From positions 37,849-101,848 of the forward strand of contig JAPKBR010000006.1 in assembly GCA_028823345.1 (NCBI GenBank): a DNA stretch of 64,000 nucleotides, written 5' to 3'. Source of the stretch: Planctomycetota bacterium (GTDB lineage: Bacteria > Planctomycetota > UBA1135 > GCA-002686595). Shown piece after piece: positions 30,266 through 39,700 of this stretch (positions within the stretch are counted from its first letter, which is position 1; each line of letters starts with the position of its first letter). The notes under the pieces are model-generated. The model saw only the letters and a program-made list of their open reading frames with translations. It ran no database searches and was not told the origin of the DNA. Made by a program: the position numbers and the translations under genes.

Positions 30266-33200
30266 ATGTTGAAGCTTCTAAAGCAAAAGTCCTTTAGGGC
30301 CCTGACTGCGACCCAATTCCTGGGGGCGTTCAACGACAACGCCTTCAAGATGTTGGTGTTGCTTCTGGTGGCATCCCTGGGCAGCGATCATGCCTTGTCC
30401 TGGGTAGAGAGTTCTTGGGTGGCCCAGAACTTCGGCCAGGCAGCCCCGGCGTTCTTGTTCGCCTTGCCCTTTGTGTTCCTGGGGCCTTTGACCGGAGCCC
30501 TAGCGGATCGCTTGTCCAAAACCGTAATCATCCGGGCGGCCAATCTGCTCGAGATTGGGGTGATGCTCGGGGCCACCCTGGGTTTGGTGCTGCGCTCCTA
30601 TGATGGGTTGTTGTTCACCGTTTTTTTGATGGGTGTCCAGAGTGCGCTCTTTGGGCCGGCTAAGTATGGGGTGATCAAGGAGTTGGTGGGGGGGCGTGAT
30701 CTCTCCCGAGCCAACGCCTTGATTCAAGCAAGCACCATGATCGCGATCCTGCTCGGCAACGTGGTGGGTGGATTCTTGGCAGAGCACCTGGGCGGGGCCA
30801 TGCTTCCCTGGGCGGGGGCTTGGTATGTGTCCTTTGCCGTAGTCGGTTGGTTTTGGTCCTTGCGCATAGAGCAAACCCCGGCGGTGAATCCCGAGCGTGT
30901 GATTTGTCCGAACCCTTTTGTGGAATTCAGGAACCACTGGCGCGCCACCGACGGGGACCGGGATCTGGTTCTCTCCCTGATTGCCAGCGCGTTCTTCTAT
31001 ATGGTGGCGGCGCTCTTTGTGACCGTCGTGATCAGCTACGGAAACTGGCTGGGCCTTCCAGAGACTCGCATCGGATTGCTCAACGCCGCGACCATCATTG
31101 GCATCGTGGTGGGGGCCTGGGTAGCGGGGCGCGTGTCCGGGGATCGAGCCGAAGGTGGGCTAGTTCCCCTGGGATTGATCCTGATGTCCATGGGCACTTT
31201 GCTTGTGCAGTGGAACCCTGAATCGGTCGAATTACTGCGCCTTTCCCTGTTCTCCATGGGTTTTGGAGCGGGCCTCTTTTCGATTCCCATCCGCTGCTTG
31301 ATCCAGGGACTGCCCGCGCCCGACCAGCGCGGTTCGATTCAGGGGCTTGCGGAGACCATGGATTTTGTGGGCGTTCTGTTAGCCGGACCGCTCTTTTTGT
31401 TCTTGGAAAAGGGGCTGCAACTGACGCCGCCGCAAATGTTCTTGGTGGGCTCCAGCTTGATGGGCCTAGCGGCCATCGCAAGCTTGGTCTTGGCGGGACA
31501 GTTCCTGGCGCGGTTCGTGCTGATGTTCCTCACCCGATCCCGTTACCGCTTGCGTGTGCTGCATGCGGACCGTGTACCTGATCACGGAGGTGCCTTGATC
31601 GTTTCCAATCACGTGTCCTTTGTGGATGCCATGTTGGTCTATGCGGCTTGCCCGCGACCAGTGCGCTTCCTGATGTTCCGCGACTATTTCAACATGCCCG
31701 TGGTGGGTTGGTTCGTGCGACGCATGGGAGCGATCCCGGTTTCGAGCAAGGACACCGACGAGCAAAAGACCGAGGCCTTGGCTAGGGCAGCCGACATGGT
31801 GCGCCGGGGTCATTTGGTCTGCCTGTTTTCGGAGGGAGCCATTACTCGCACGGGGTCTCTACTGCCGTTCTCTTCGGGGTTTGCGCGCATTGCGGAACAG
31901 ACCGGTGGTGCGCCGATCATTCCCATGTCCCTCGACCGGGTTTGGGGTTCCCTGTTTTCGTTTTCCAAGAGCCGGTTCTTTGAAGCGCCCCTTAGCTTGG
32001 GGCGGCCCGTGGACGTAGCTTTTGGCCAGGCCCTGCCCACGGATTCGAGCGCTCCAGCAGTGCGCGCCGCCGTGGCCGAATTGATCGCCGAGCAACGCTT
32101 GGCCCGGGGCGGCTGGCGAGGTTCCCTGGGTTTTCGATTGCTCGTTGCCGCACACAAGAACAGACGTAATGTGCTCCTGAGCGTGGCGGGTCGGGAGTGG
32201 ACTGGTGCCCAGTTGCTGGAGGCTGTGCTTGAACGCAGCTTTGCCCTGAATCGCTGCCTGCCGCCGGGTGTCCGGGTGGGGTTGCTCTTACCGCGCTCCA
32301 CTGAGTTGTTCCTGATGCAGTTGGCCGTGACTCTCTCGGGCCGTTCTGTAGCGGTGCTTGACCCTCAATGGGGGGTTGCGGCCCTTGATGATCTGGTCGT
32401 GCGCGCGCGCCTCGATGTGCTTGTGCACGGTGGGGATAGTTCCCATCCGATTCCGAACACGGTTCCCATGGAGCAGATCCTGGCCGCGATCACACCCGGA
32501 GATAGCCAACGGGCCCGTCGATTGCAGCGCATGCCCCCTGCTCTGTCCACCAGGTTGATTGTGCGCGACCAGGATGCCGGAGACTTAGCGCTGATTTTCT
32601 TCTCGAGTGGAGCAAGTGGGGCGCCAAAAGTAGTCGAAGCTTCCCACGCCTGCGTGCTCTCCAATGTGCAGAGTCTGCTTCAGGTGTTGGTGGTGGGCAG
32701 TGCCGACCGGGTGGTGAGCGCCCTGCCTCCCTGGTCTCCCCTGGGACAAACTTGCGGGCTGTGGGCTTCGTTCCTTGGGGGCGCGGTGCATTGCCTTGAT
32801 GTGGAGGGGGGTCGTCCGGACCCGTCTCCGGCCACGATTCTCTTGGGTACGCCCAGCGACTATCGCGCTTGGATTCAAGACATGTCCGGGGAGGGAGCGC
32901 TTCCCAACTTGCGCATCGCTATCGCCGGGGGCCGACATGTTTCCCAGGAGCTGTTCAACGCGTTCTCCGAACACACCGGCATGCCCCTCTTAGCCGGTTT
33001 TGGAGCCACCGAGTTGTGTCCGGTGGTTTCGGTCAATTTGCCCAACCCTCCGGGCCAATCCCCGCGCCATCGCGGGTTGCGCCCGGGCAGCGTGGGCCGA
33101 CCTCTGCCGGGAGTCGCCGTGCGCATCACCGACGACGAAGGGACATGGCTGAGCGAACCTGATCAAGAGGGCTGGATCGAGGTCAAGGGCCCCAACGTGA

Positions 33201-33385
33201 TGAGCGCGGGCTTCGGTGCGGATGGTGAGCTCCTGCCTCAAGCCCTCGAAGGCTGGTGCCGCACGGGAGACCGGGGGCATTTGGACAAGGACGGATTCCT
33301 GTGGCTGGATGAAACTGCAGCTGAAGGCCGGTTGGGCGGGAACTCTGAGACTGCAGCCCAATCGCCCGCGCCCGACAAGTCCTAG
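30266..33385 (+). CDS. MFS transporter - PlsC acyltransferase - AMP-dependent acyl ligase fusion (LplT-Aas-like)
   Basis: This 1039-residue protein has three modules. Residues ~1-410 form an LplT-like MFS domain (FRALTATQFLGAFNDNAFK, ALADRLSKTVII). Residues ~420-625 form a PlsC acyltransferase with the H-x4-D motif in SNHVSFVDAML and FSEGAITRTG. Residues ~645-1020 form an AMP-binding acyl-ACP/CoA ligase (FFSSGASGAPKVVEASHA, GFGATELCPV, GWCRTGDRG). E. coli makes LplT and Aas separately to import and re-acylate lyso-phospholipids; here the whole route is one polypeptide. The final lysine-containing A10 motif of the ligase is shortened, ending in a hydrophilic tail. Its stop shares CTAG with the convergent oxidase gene. 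Confidence 0.93.
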   Translation: MLKLLKQKSFRALTATQFLGAFNDNAFKMLVLLLVASLGSDHALSWVESSWVAQNFGQAAPAFLFALPFVFLGPLTGALADRLSKTVIIRAANLLEIGVMLGATLGLVLRSYDGLLFTVFLMGVQSALFGPAKYGVIKELVGGRDLSRANALIQASTMIAILLGNVVGGFLAEHLGGAMLPWAGAWYVSFAVVGWFWSLRIEQTPAVNPERVICPNPFVEFRNHWRATDGDRDLVLSLIASAFFYMVAALFVTVVISYGNWLGLPETRIGLLNAATIIGIVVGAWVAGRVSGDRAEGGLVPLGLILMSMGTLLVQWNPESVELLRLSLFSMGFGAGLFSIPIRCLIQGLPAPDQRGSIQGLAETMDFVGVLLAGPLFLFLEKGLQLTPPQMFLVGSSLMGLAAIASLVLAGQFLARFVLMFLTRSRYRLRVLHADRVPDHGGALIVSNHVSFVDAMLVYAACPRPVRFLMFRDYFNMPVVGWFVRRMGAIPVSSKDTDEQKTEALARAADMVRRGHLVCLFSEGAITRTGSLLPFSSGFARIAEQTGGAPIIPMSLDRVWGSLFSFSKSRFFEAPLSLGRPVDVAFGQALPTDSSAPAVRAAVAELIAEQRLARGGWRGSLGFRLLVAAHKNRRNVLLSVAGREWTGAQLLEAVLERSFALNRCLPPGVRVGLLLPRSTELFLMQLAVTLSGRSVAVLDPQWGVAALDDLVVRARLDVLVHGGDSSHPIPNTVPMEQILAAITPGDSQRARRLQRMPPALSTRLIVRDQDAGDLALIFFSSGASGAPKVVEASHACVLSNVQSLLQVLVVGSADRVVSALPPWSPLGQTCGLWASFLGGAVHCLDVEGGRPDPSPATILLGTPSDYRAWIQDMSGEGALPNLRIAIAGGRHVSQELFNAFSEHTGMPLLAGFGATELCPVVSVNLPNPPGQSPRHRGLRPGSVGRPLPGVAVRITDDEGTWLSEPDQEGWIEVKGPNVMSAGFGADGELLPQALEGWCRTGDRGHLDKDGFLWLDETAAEGRLGGNSETAAQSPAPDKS

Positions 33386-34548
33386 GACCAGTTCCGTTGG
33401 GGAATCCAATCCCTGCGGGGGGCATCCGGGGCAAGGGCTGCCTCCAAGTCCGGGTCCCCTGTTAGATCTCCACCGATCATGCTTGCCGCCAGGTCGCCCA
33501 GGCCAAGGGAAAGGCTCATTCCATGGCCTCCAAGGGCTGCGACCCAAAAGAGCCCGGGAACCCGGGGGTCCATGCCCACCACGGGAGTGTCATCTTCGGT
33601 CACCGTGCGTATGGCTGCCCAAGCCCGGGCAAGCTCCAGGTTATTCAGGTCCGGCAGGCGTCGCGCCAGTCCGCGGCGTGCCGCGCGCACGACCAAGGGG
33701 TCGGTCCCGTTGGGTGCTCCGGAAGCGCCCGTAGGCAAGCAGTCATCCTGGTCGCCAATACAAAAAAGCAAACCACCCGCTTCTGGGCGGTAATAAAAGG
33801 AACCCGCGTCGTCCCAGATGATCGCTTGCTGGGGATCGAGCCGTTGCTCGGGCTTGGTGACAAACAGGTGCCGTCGGGTGGGCCTGCCGGGGAATTCCGC
33901 ACCCACGGCTGCGCCCAAAGATCCGGCCCAGGCCCCGGCCGCCAGCACCACTAAATCCGCATCGAGGACCTTGCCCCCTTCCAGTTTGACTCCATTCACG
34001 ACCCCGGATCCATCGACTTGCAGTTGCTGCACACTTGCACCGAGCAGCAGGTTCACCCCCTTCTTGCGCGTGCTTTGCTCAAGGGACTTGCCCAGGCGAA
34101 CGATGTCGATGGTCCCGCTGTGGGGGAACCACCAAGCACGTGCTCCTTCGCGCACAAAGCCGGGAGCTTTCTCCCGCAACTCAGCCCCATCCAAGGCCCG
34201 GCATGACCCATCTGCGATCAACTCATCCGCCCACCAGGGCAGGGGCGTCTCCTGATTGCCTTCGAGCACCACCAATCCACGACCATCCACCAAGGGCTGC
34301 TCGCAAAGGTCTCCAGGTGGCCGATGCAAGAGGTCCCGGGTCCGGCGCGTCAAATGCCTCGTGGCCGGCGAGTCCGTCGCATGTCGCAAGATCGCGGCGT
34401 TCTGTCCGGAGGAAACCGAAAAGCACTTGGTCTCCCGTTCCACCAAAGTCACATCCCGAAACCCCCTCTGCCCGAGGGCCCAAGCGGTCGCCAGCCCGGC
34501 CACGCCGCCGCCGATGATCACGATCTTGGTGCCGGGGGGATGATCCAT
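33382..34548 (-). CDS. FAD-dependent oxidoreductase (DAO/glycine oxidase-like)
   Basis: This 388-residue protein begins with a Rossmann FAD motif IVIIGGGVAGLATAWALGQRG and the ATG-type second motif VVLAAGAWAGSLG (~200). The C-terminal GVD-type block is VVGMDPRVPGLFWVAALGGHGM. SSGQNAAILRH resembles glycine/sarcosine/D-amino acid oxidases (covalent or His-linked FAD region). The substrate cannot be told; a D-amino acid, sarcosine or glycine-like amine is likely. It ends in a CTAG overlap with the MFS-PlsC-ligase gene and follows the cyanophycinase-like and NUDIX genes on the same strand. Confidence 0.85.
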   Translation of the reverse strand: MDHPPGTKIVIIGGGVAGLATAWALGQRGFRDVTLVERETKCFSVSSGQNAAILRHATDSPATRHLTRRTRDLLHRPPGDLCEQPLVDGRGLVVLEGNQETPLPWWADELIADGSCRALDGAELREKAPGFVREGARAWWFPHSGTIDIVRLGKSLEQSTRKKGVNLLLGASVQQLQVDGSGVVNGVKLEGGKVLDADLVVLAAGAWAGSLGAAVGAEFPGRPTRRHLFVTKPEQRLDPQQAIIWDDAGSFYYRPEAGGLLFCIGDQDDCLPTGASGAPNGTDPLVVRAARRGLARRLPDLNNLELARAWAAIRTVTEDDTPVVGMDPRVPGLFWVAALGGHGMSLSLGLGDLAASMIGGDLTGDPDLEAALAPDAPRRDWIPQRNWS

Positions 34549-34590
34549 GTGGAGAGTCTAGCCAGAGCCGCCAAATCCGGCAGGACGGAA

Positions 34591-35628
34591 CTACCGGATT
34601 TGGTCATGGCCCCGGCCAGCCTTTCGGATCAACTCCGCCTGCAGCACCGTCCGCGTGGGGAGGTGCCCCTTGCGTTGGTGGTGGCGCGAGGCCGGGAGGG
34701 AGCGGATCGTGAGGCGGTGGCTTCCGAGGGAGAGCTTTTCCTGGACCCCGGTGAGTGGGCGGTCGCCCGTGGGGGTGCGGATCTCTTCTCTGGATGGGAT
34801 CCAAATGGAGCCATCGCCTAACTCCCAAAGGACGCCCAGGATGTGGGCTGAGCGATGGGCTCCGTCGAGGACGAGGAAGTGCAGGCGGCCTGGACCGTGG
34901 ACTTGTAGGGTGCGTTCTTGGGGGGACCAGACCAGGGCGACGGAACCCTCGAACCAAGCACCTGCTTCCACGCCGAACCGTTCCATGGCGTCGAGGACTT
35001 GGGTTGCGGTGCCTTCGGTGGGAGAGTCCACTGCTTGGGAGGTGGGTGTGGGTAGACCACTAGCGCCGAGTAGGGGCAGGGGGCTGATTCCAAGGCCAGT
35101 GAGGGCGCGGCCCCAGTCGTGGTCTTTCTTGCGGTTCCTGATGGAGAGGGGCCACTGCCCATCGACGGCGGGCCCGCCGCTTCCCAAGAGGGCAGCTGCG
35201 GCTCCCGTGCCAAGCATCGGCGTGCCCCGGCGCCATGCCTGGTGCAGGGCACCCCCGAGGGCCGTGCGTTTTTCCCGGGGAAAAAGAGCGAGCCACCAGC
35301 CGCTCATGTGACCCCCATGAAGTTCGAGGCAGCAGGCTTGGTGCACACGCTGGGCCAGGTCACGATCCGTGCGCGCCCGCTGGCCTTTGAGGTCAAGGAG
35401 TTCCGCGTTCGGGGGCGCAGAGGCATCGCCGTCCAGGGCCAAAAGCAGATGCTTCGCACCCTGGCAATCGCACAACTCCACGGCCCGCGCCCGCCCCTCG
35501 GGGCTGGCGAGAAAAACGTTGCCGGGCTGGCTCTGGCGTGAGTCCAGGCACAAGGGAGCCAACGGTTCTGACACGGCCCAGGGGAGGGCAGTCAACAGCA
35601 GGCATATGATCCAGAGACGTCCCATCAC
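34591..35628 (-). CDS. Secreted protein, possibly a catalytically dead cyanophycinase-like (S51) fold
   Basis: This 345-residue protein has a signal peptide (LWIICLLLTALPWAVS). No family is certain. The order HLLLALDGD..., ELHGGHMSGWWLALFP, GGALHQAWRRGTPMLGTGAAAALLGSG resembles cyanophycinase/peptidase S51, where the equivalent of GTGAAA is GTSAGA with a catalytic Ser. That Ser is absent, so if homologous it would be an inactive or repurposed fold. Several Cys (CLD, CDC, CC) suggest disulfides. It sits 7 nt after the NUDIX gene and 42 nt before the FAD oxidase gene, apparently in one operon. Confidence 0.6.
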   Translation of the reverse strand: MMGRLWIICLLLTALPWAVSEPLAPLCLDSRQSQPGNVFLASPEGRARAVELCDCQGAKHLLLALDGDASAPPNAELLDLKGQRARTDRDLAQRVHQACCLELHGGHMSGWWLALFPREKRTALGGALHQAWRRGTPMLGTGAAAALLGSGGPAVDGQWPLSIRNRKKDHDWGRALTGLGISPLPLLGASGLPTPTSQAVDSPTEGTATQVLDAMERFGVEAGAWFEGSVALVWSPQERTLQVHGPGRLHFLVLDGAHRSAHILGVLWELGDGSIWIPSREEIRTPTGDRPLTGVQEKLSLGSHRLTIRSLPASRHHQRKGHLPTRTVLQAELIRKAGRGHDQIR

Positions 35629-35635
35629 TTCGAGT

Positions 35636-36229
35636 CTAGTCCCCCTGCCCTGGATCGGTCACGCGTAAATCGATCACGCGGGCTAGGGCCGAGAGCACAA
35701 GGGCGTGGTCAAGGGTTTGCTCGGTGATCTGGGCCAGGAGCTCTGTCTCTGTGAGCCAAACGCTCTCCAGGTCCTCCCCCGGGTCTAGATTCAATTCGGC
35801 AACTTGCTTGACCCCTTCAGCCAAAAAGTGGAAGCAGCGGTTGTCGTGGATCGCGGGGTTGGGGGACACGGATCCGAGGGCCGTCCAACTCGTCGCTTCA
35901 CAGCCGGTTTCCTCCAGCAGCTCGCGCTTCCCTGCAGCAAGGGGCTCTTCTCCCCTGTTCACCGCACCCCCGGGAATCTCCAAACTCGGCGCCTGAATCC
36001 CAAAACGCCATTGGCGCACCAGCAAGAAGCTCCCGGCCTCATCCCGGGCTACCACGTTGACCCACTGGGGAGCCTCGAGCACGAGGGCCCGCATGGGGTG
36101 CCCATTGCGTGGGTTTTGCACATGGTCCCAGCGGGGTTGGAAAATGCCCAGACTCTGCCCGCGCTCGCTCTTGAGCACCGGCCAGGGGCGGATCGGGTCG
36201 GGTTCATCCATGGGCTTCAGTCTAGTCAT
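35636..36229 (-). CDS. NUDIX hydrolase (ADP-sugar pyrophosphatase-like)
   Basis: This 197-residue protein contains a canonical Nudix box, GX5EX7REUXEEXG, in GGAVNRGEEPLAAGKRELLEETG, preceded by FLLVRQWRFGIQAPSLEIPGG. The latter is typical of ADP-ribose/ADP-sugar pyrophosphatases (NudF branch), which hydrolyse ADP-ribose-like compounds with Mg. It would be cytoplasmic. It is divergent from the thioesterase gene and starts a three-gene minus-strand run. Confidence 0.9.
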   Translation of the reverse strand: MTRLKPMDEPDPIRPWPVLKSERGQSLGIFQPRWDHVQNPRNGHPMRALVLEAPQWVNVVARDEAGSFLLVRQWRFGIQAPSLEIPGGAVNRGEEPLAAGKRELLEETGCEATSWTALGSVSPNPAIHDNRCFHFLAEGVKQVAELNLDPGEDLESVWLTETELLAQITEQTLDHALVLSALARVIDLRVTDPGQGD

Positions 36230-36303
36230 CTAGGCCAGAGGGCTTGCATCCCGGGTCCGATCTTGTTGCCATCCAGCACAACGCCCACGGATGGGGCACG
36301 CCC

Positions 36304-36729
36304 ATGCAGACACCCAAAGTTCCCACGAGCCTCCCCTGGTCGATCCAACTCCGAACCCGTTGGAGCGATGAGGATAAGCAATCCGTGCTCAACAACGCGG
36401 TTTATCTGACCCTGCTAGAGGAAGCTCGCCTGCAGTTCGCCCAAAAGCACGATCTCCTGGAGACCCGCAGCTTTCCCTTCCTCTTGGCCCAATGCAACTT
36501 GCGCTTCTTGAGCCCCGGGACCGGTGCAGCGGAAGTCATTGTGCATATGGGGGTCAACCACATCGGGAACACATCTTTCACTCAGCTCTACCGTGTCGAA
36601 GGACCCGACGGCAAGGTCTGGGCCGAAGCGGAAGCCCTTCTCGTTTGCTATGACCCGGCCACGAACCGGCCCGTGCCCCTGGAAGAATCCATGCGCACGG
36701 TGTTGATGGACGTGCTGATCCCGGACTAG
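36304..36729 (+). CDS. YbgC-type acyl-CoA thioesterase (hotdog fold)
   Basis: This 141-residue hotdog-fold protein contains RWSDEDKQSVLNNAVYLTLLEEAR, the 4HBT/YbgC active-site helix region, where the Asp aligns with the catalytic acid. LRFLSPG and LYRVEGPDGKVWAEAEALLVCYD are the core strands. It probably hydrolyses short or aromatic acyl-CoA esters. ATG 36304 gives a family-sized protein. The stop shares CTAG with the convergent ASPIC lipoprotein gene. Confidence 0.88.
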   Translation: MQTPKVPTSLPWSIQLRTRWSDEDKQSVLNNAVYLTLLEEARLQFAQKHDLLETRSFPFLLAQCNLRFLSPGTGAAEVIVHMGVNHIGNTSFTQLYRVEGPDGKVWAEAEALLVCYDPATNRPVPLEESMRTVLMDVLIPD

Positions 36730-39700
36730 TACCCTTTCCCTGGAGTCCACGCGTCAAACAAGGCTGGCGCGATGGGAGCTAGGAGTTTCTTGCCCTGGCG
36801 GGTTTGCCACTCGTCGCGCCATTCTTGGTGGGCGGGGGTGTTAGGGAATTGCTCGTCCTCGCCATAGGGATAGCCACTCATGCCATGGAAGGGCAGGGGC
36901 TCCACTGTCAAAGCCTCAATCGTGTTGGGGTCCCGGTCCTTGGCCCAGCCATCGAAGAAGACCTGGTAGTCCCGGGTCCATCCCTCGGGCAGGGGCGGGA
37001 GCGCGCTTGCGTCGAACTGCAAGGTGAGGCAATCCCCGGAACCCAGCACGCAGAACTGATCGTCGATGGTCTGCACCAGGGGCAAGGACTCGCCCAGTTT
37101 GGTGTAGCGGCCCGGGTGCTGGTCCCAGCGGGGCAGATCCGCGAGGGTCTCCCATTCGAAGCGCTCGGGTAAGTCGTCCCGGCCGCTTTCCAAGGGCGCG
37201 CTGAAGCCACGCTTCCAAAGGCGCGCGGAGGTGGGAGCGAGGGCCGTGATCACCCGCGGCGCGTCGTCACCGCAAACCGCCAGGGCGATCCGGTCCCAGT
37301 ACAGGGTCAGGCTGGAAAAGATCCGCAGGCGTGGATCTTCGGGGTTCAGGATCTGGGACACATCGATCACCATGGTCTTGGTTTTTCCCGCGGGAAAGCC
37401 CACAGGAGGCCCCGTGGGCACCCAAGTGCCGTCGGGTCCGGGAACCATCAGCATGGGGGGCGTGAACCCAAGGCCCGGGGTACGGCCCGCAGCCATGTTG
37501 ACCGAGGCATCGGTCCAGTAGAACCAACCGGTGCACAAGAGGCGCAGTTGCTTGGCGTTTTGCACGGCTTCTGTGTCAAAGGTGAGCTCCAAGAAATGGG
37601 GCTCCGCTAGACCCAAGTACTGGCCGCGATAGGTCTTGAAGTGTTGCGCGTGGACTGAGTCTTCCTTTGCCAGCTCAGCTGTCCAGTCCTTGCCATCGGA
37701 ACCTATGGCACTGGTGGGGGCCAAGGCCCCTTGCATGGTGTGTAGGTGGGTTTCGGGGAAGGGCGGGAACGAGAACCGCTCGTTGGGGAAGACCTCGATG
37801 TCCGCGGGGTGATCGATGGCTTCCAAGTGCACCGCATCCAGATAGGTCACCTCGCGCAGCTCTTCGGTGAACTGCAACTCTAAGATCCCGTCCTTGGGCT
37901 TCAGTTGGTCTCCGCGAACCAGCACGTACTCGTCATGGTCCGGGGGCACGATCATGCCCGGGGCCATGGGCAGACCCAGGGGCGTGATGCCCAGCACATC
38001 ACTGATGAAGGTGTAGGTCTCGCCATTCCAGGTGTAAAGGAACGGACAGGATCCAATCAAACCTTCCGGTTGCACGCCAAAGTCCTCGGACAGGATTGTC
38101 ATGTCTCCCCGTTCGAGGTTCAGGTGATTGTTGCTGACCCCGTTGGGCCAAAGAACTCGCACCACGTCCGCCCATTCCGCAGGGCCGATACCAAGGACCT
38201 CGGTGTCCCCTTTCCAGTAGACCCGACGGTATCGCTCCTTGGCGCGCAGCTCGATCACCGCGCCAATCCCCTGACGATTGTCCTTTTGACCGATCCAGCG
38301 CAGGCGAATGCCATGGCCGCTGCGATCCTCCGTGCGCCAAATGTGGACCCCCGAGGCGTTCAGGGAGATCAATTCCATGGCCAAGTCCGGGTCGAGGGAA
38401 AAGTCCAGGTCACTGGCCACCGCAAGGCCGCTACCGGTGTCCGTGCCCAGAGAGAATTCTGCGGCCATGTCATGTCCTACCGCCAACAAACCCATGGGCT
38501 GGGCGGCGCCCCAAACCAAGTCCGCGTAACCGTCCAAGTCCAGGTCGGTTTCCCTAGGCTGTGATCCGGCGGGAATTGGAGGCAGGTCCCCGGTGCGTAG
38601 GAGGGTCTGGTCCCCTTGTCCCAACCAAAGGGACGAGCCCTCTTCATTGGCCACGATCAAATCCACCCGGCCATCTGCGTTCCAATCCGCTAAGAGGCCC
38701 GCGTGCCCCGCAGGAGGGGTTTGGGCCCCAAACACCGTGGAGGCTACGTTGGTGAAGTTGCCTCCCCGTAGGCTGCTGGCAATCCAAATTCCCTTGGGGC
38801 CACCGAAAACCAAATCCACATCCTGGTCCCCATCTAAGTCCTCGACCGCGCACCAATGGCAGGGCCATTCGGTGGGGAGTTTTGCCTCAGCGGTCACATC
38901 CACAAAAGAACCCCGGGGCAACTCGGGATCATCGGGGACTTCCCCAGCCCCGTCGTTGCGCCACAGGCGCGGTCCGGAATCTGTCGCCAGAAGAAGGTCC
39001 AGGTCACCATCATGGTCATGGTCTACCAGGGATACTTGACGCACAGTGGCGCCTGCAGTGGGCAGAGCGATCGGTGTGGGTACGAAGGCGCCTTCGTCCT
39101 GCTCGATGATGCCCACCTGGGATTCGTTCCACCAAACCAAGTCCCAATCGTCGTCCTTGTTGAGATCAAGGGCAGCGAATCCTGCGGTGGTTTCAGGCCG
39201 CAGTACTTGCTGCGCAAATGTCCCGTCCTCTTGACCAAGGGCTACCCTCAAGCCGAGTTCTCCGGCGGCCACCAAATCCGGTCGACGGTCCCCGTTCAAG
39301 TCGTGCACCCCAAAGGATTGGGCGCCTTTCCAGTCCGGCAAAATGTCCATGCTGACCGTGAATGGGGGCACTTGGGCTTGGGCACTGGGGCCCTGCCCCA
39401 ACGGGCGCGGGGCGATAACACGGGCCAGGGAACCTTCGTTCAGCCCTTGATCTGAGATCGGCTTGGCGCCCTGTTGCACCAGTGCATTCCAGATGGTCTT
39501 GTAGTGATCCATGCGCTTGTCCTCGCCCAAGTCCGCCGCCAACAGAAACTGGCGGTAGATCGTGGACACATACCAGATGGTTCCGTTTTCCAGGCCAAGG
39601 GTTTCGATGCGGTCATAAAGCGTGAGGGCCTCACGGGCCGCGACTTCCCAGGCCTCGTCACTTTCAAAGTCACGGTCTTGCATGGCACCGGCTAGGGAAT

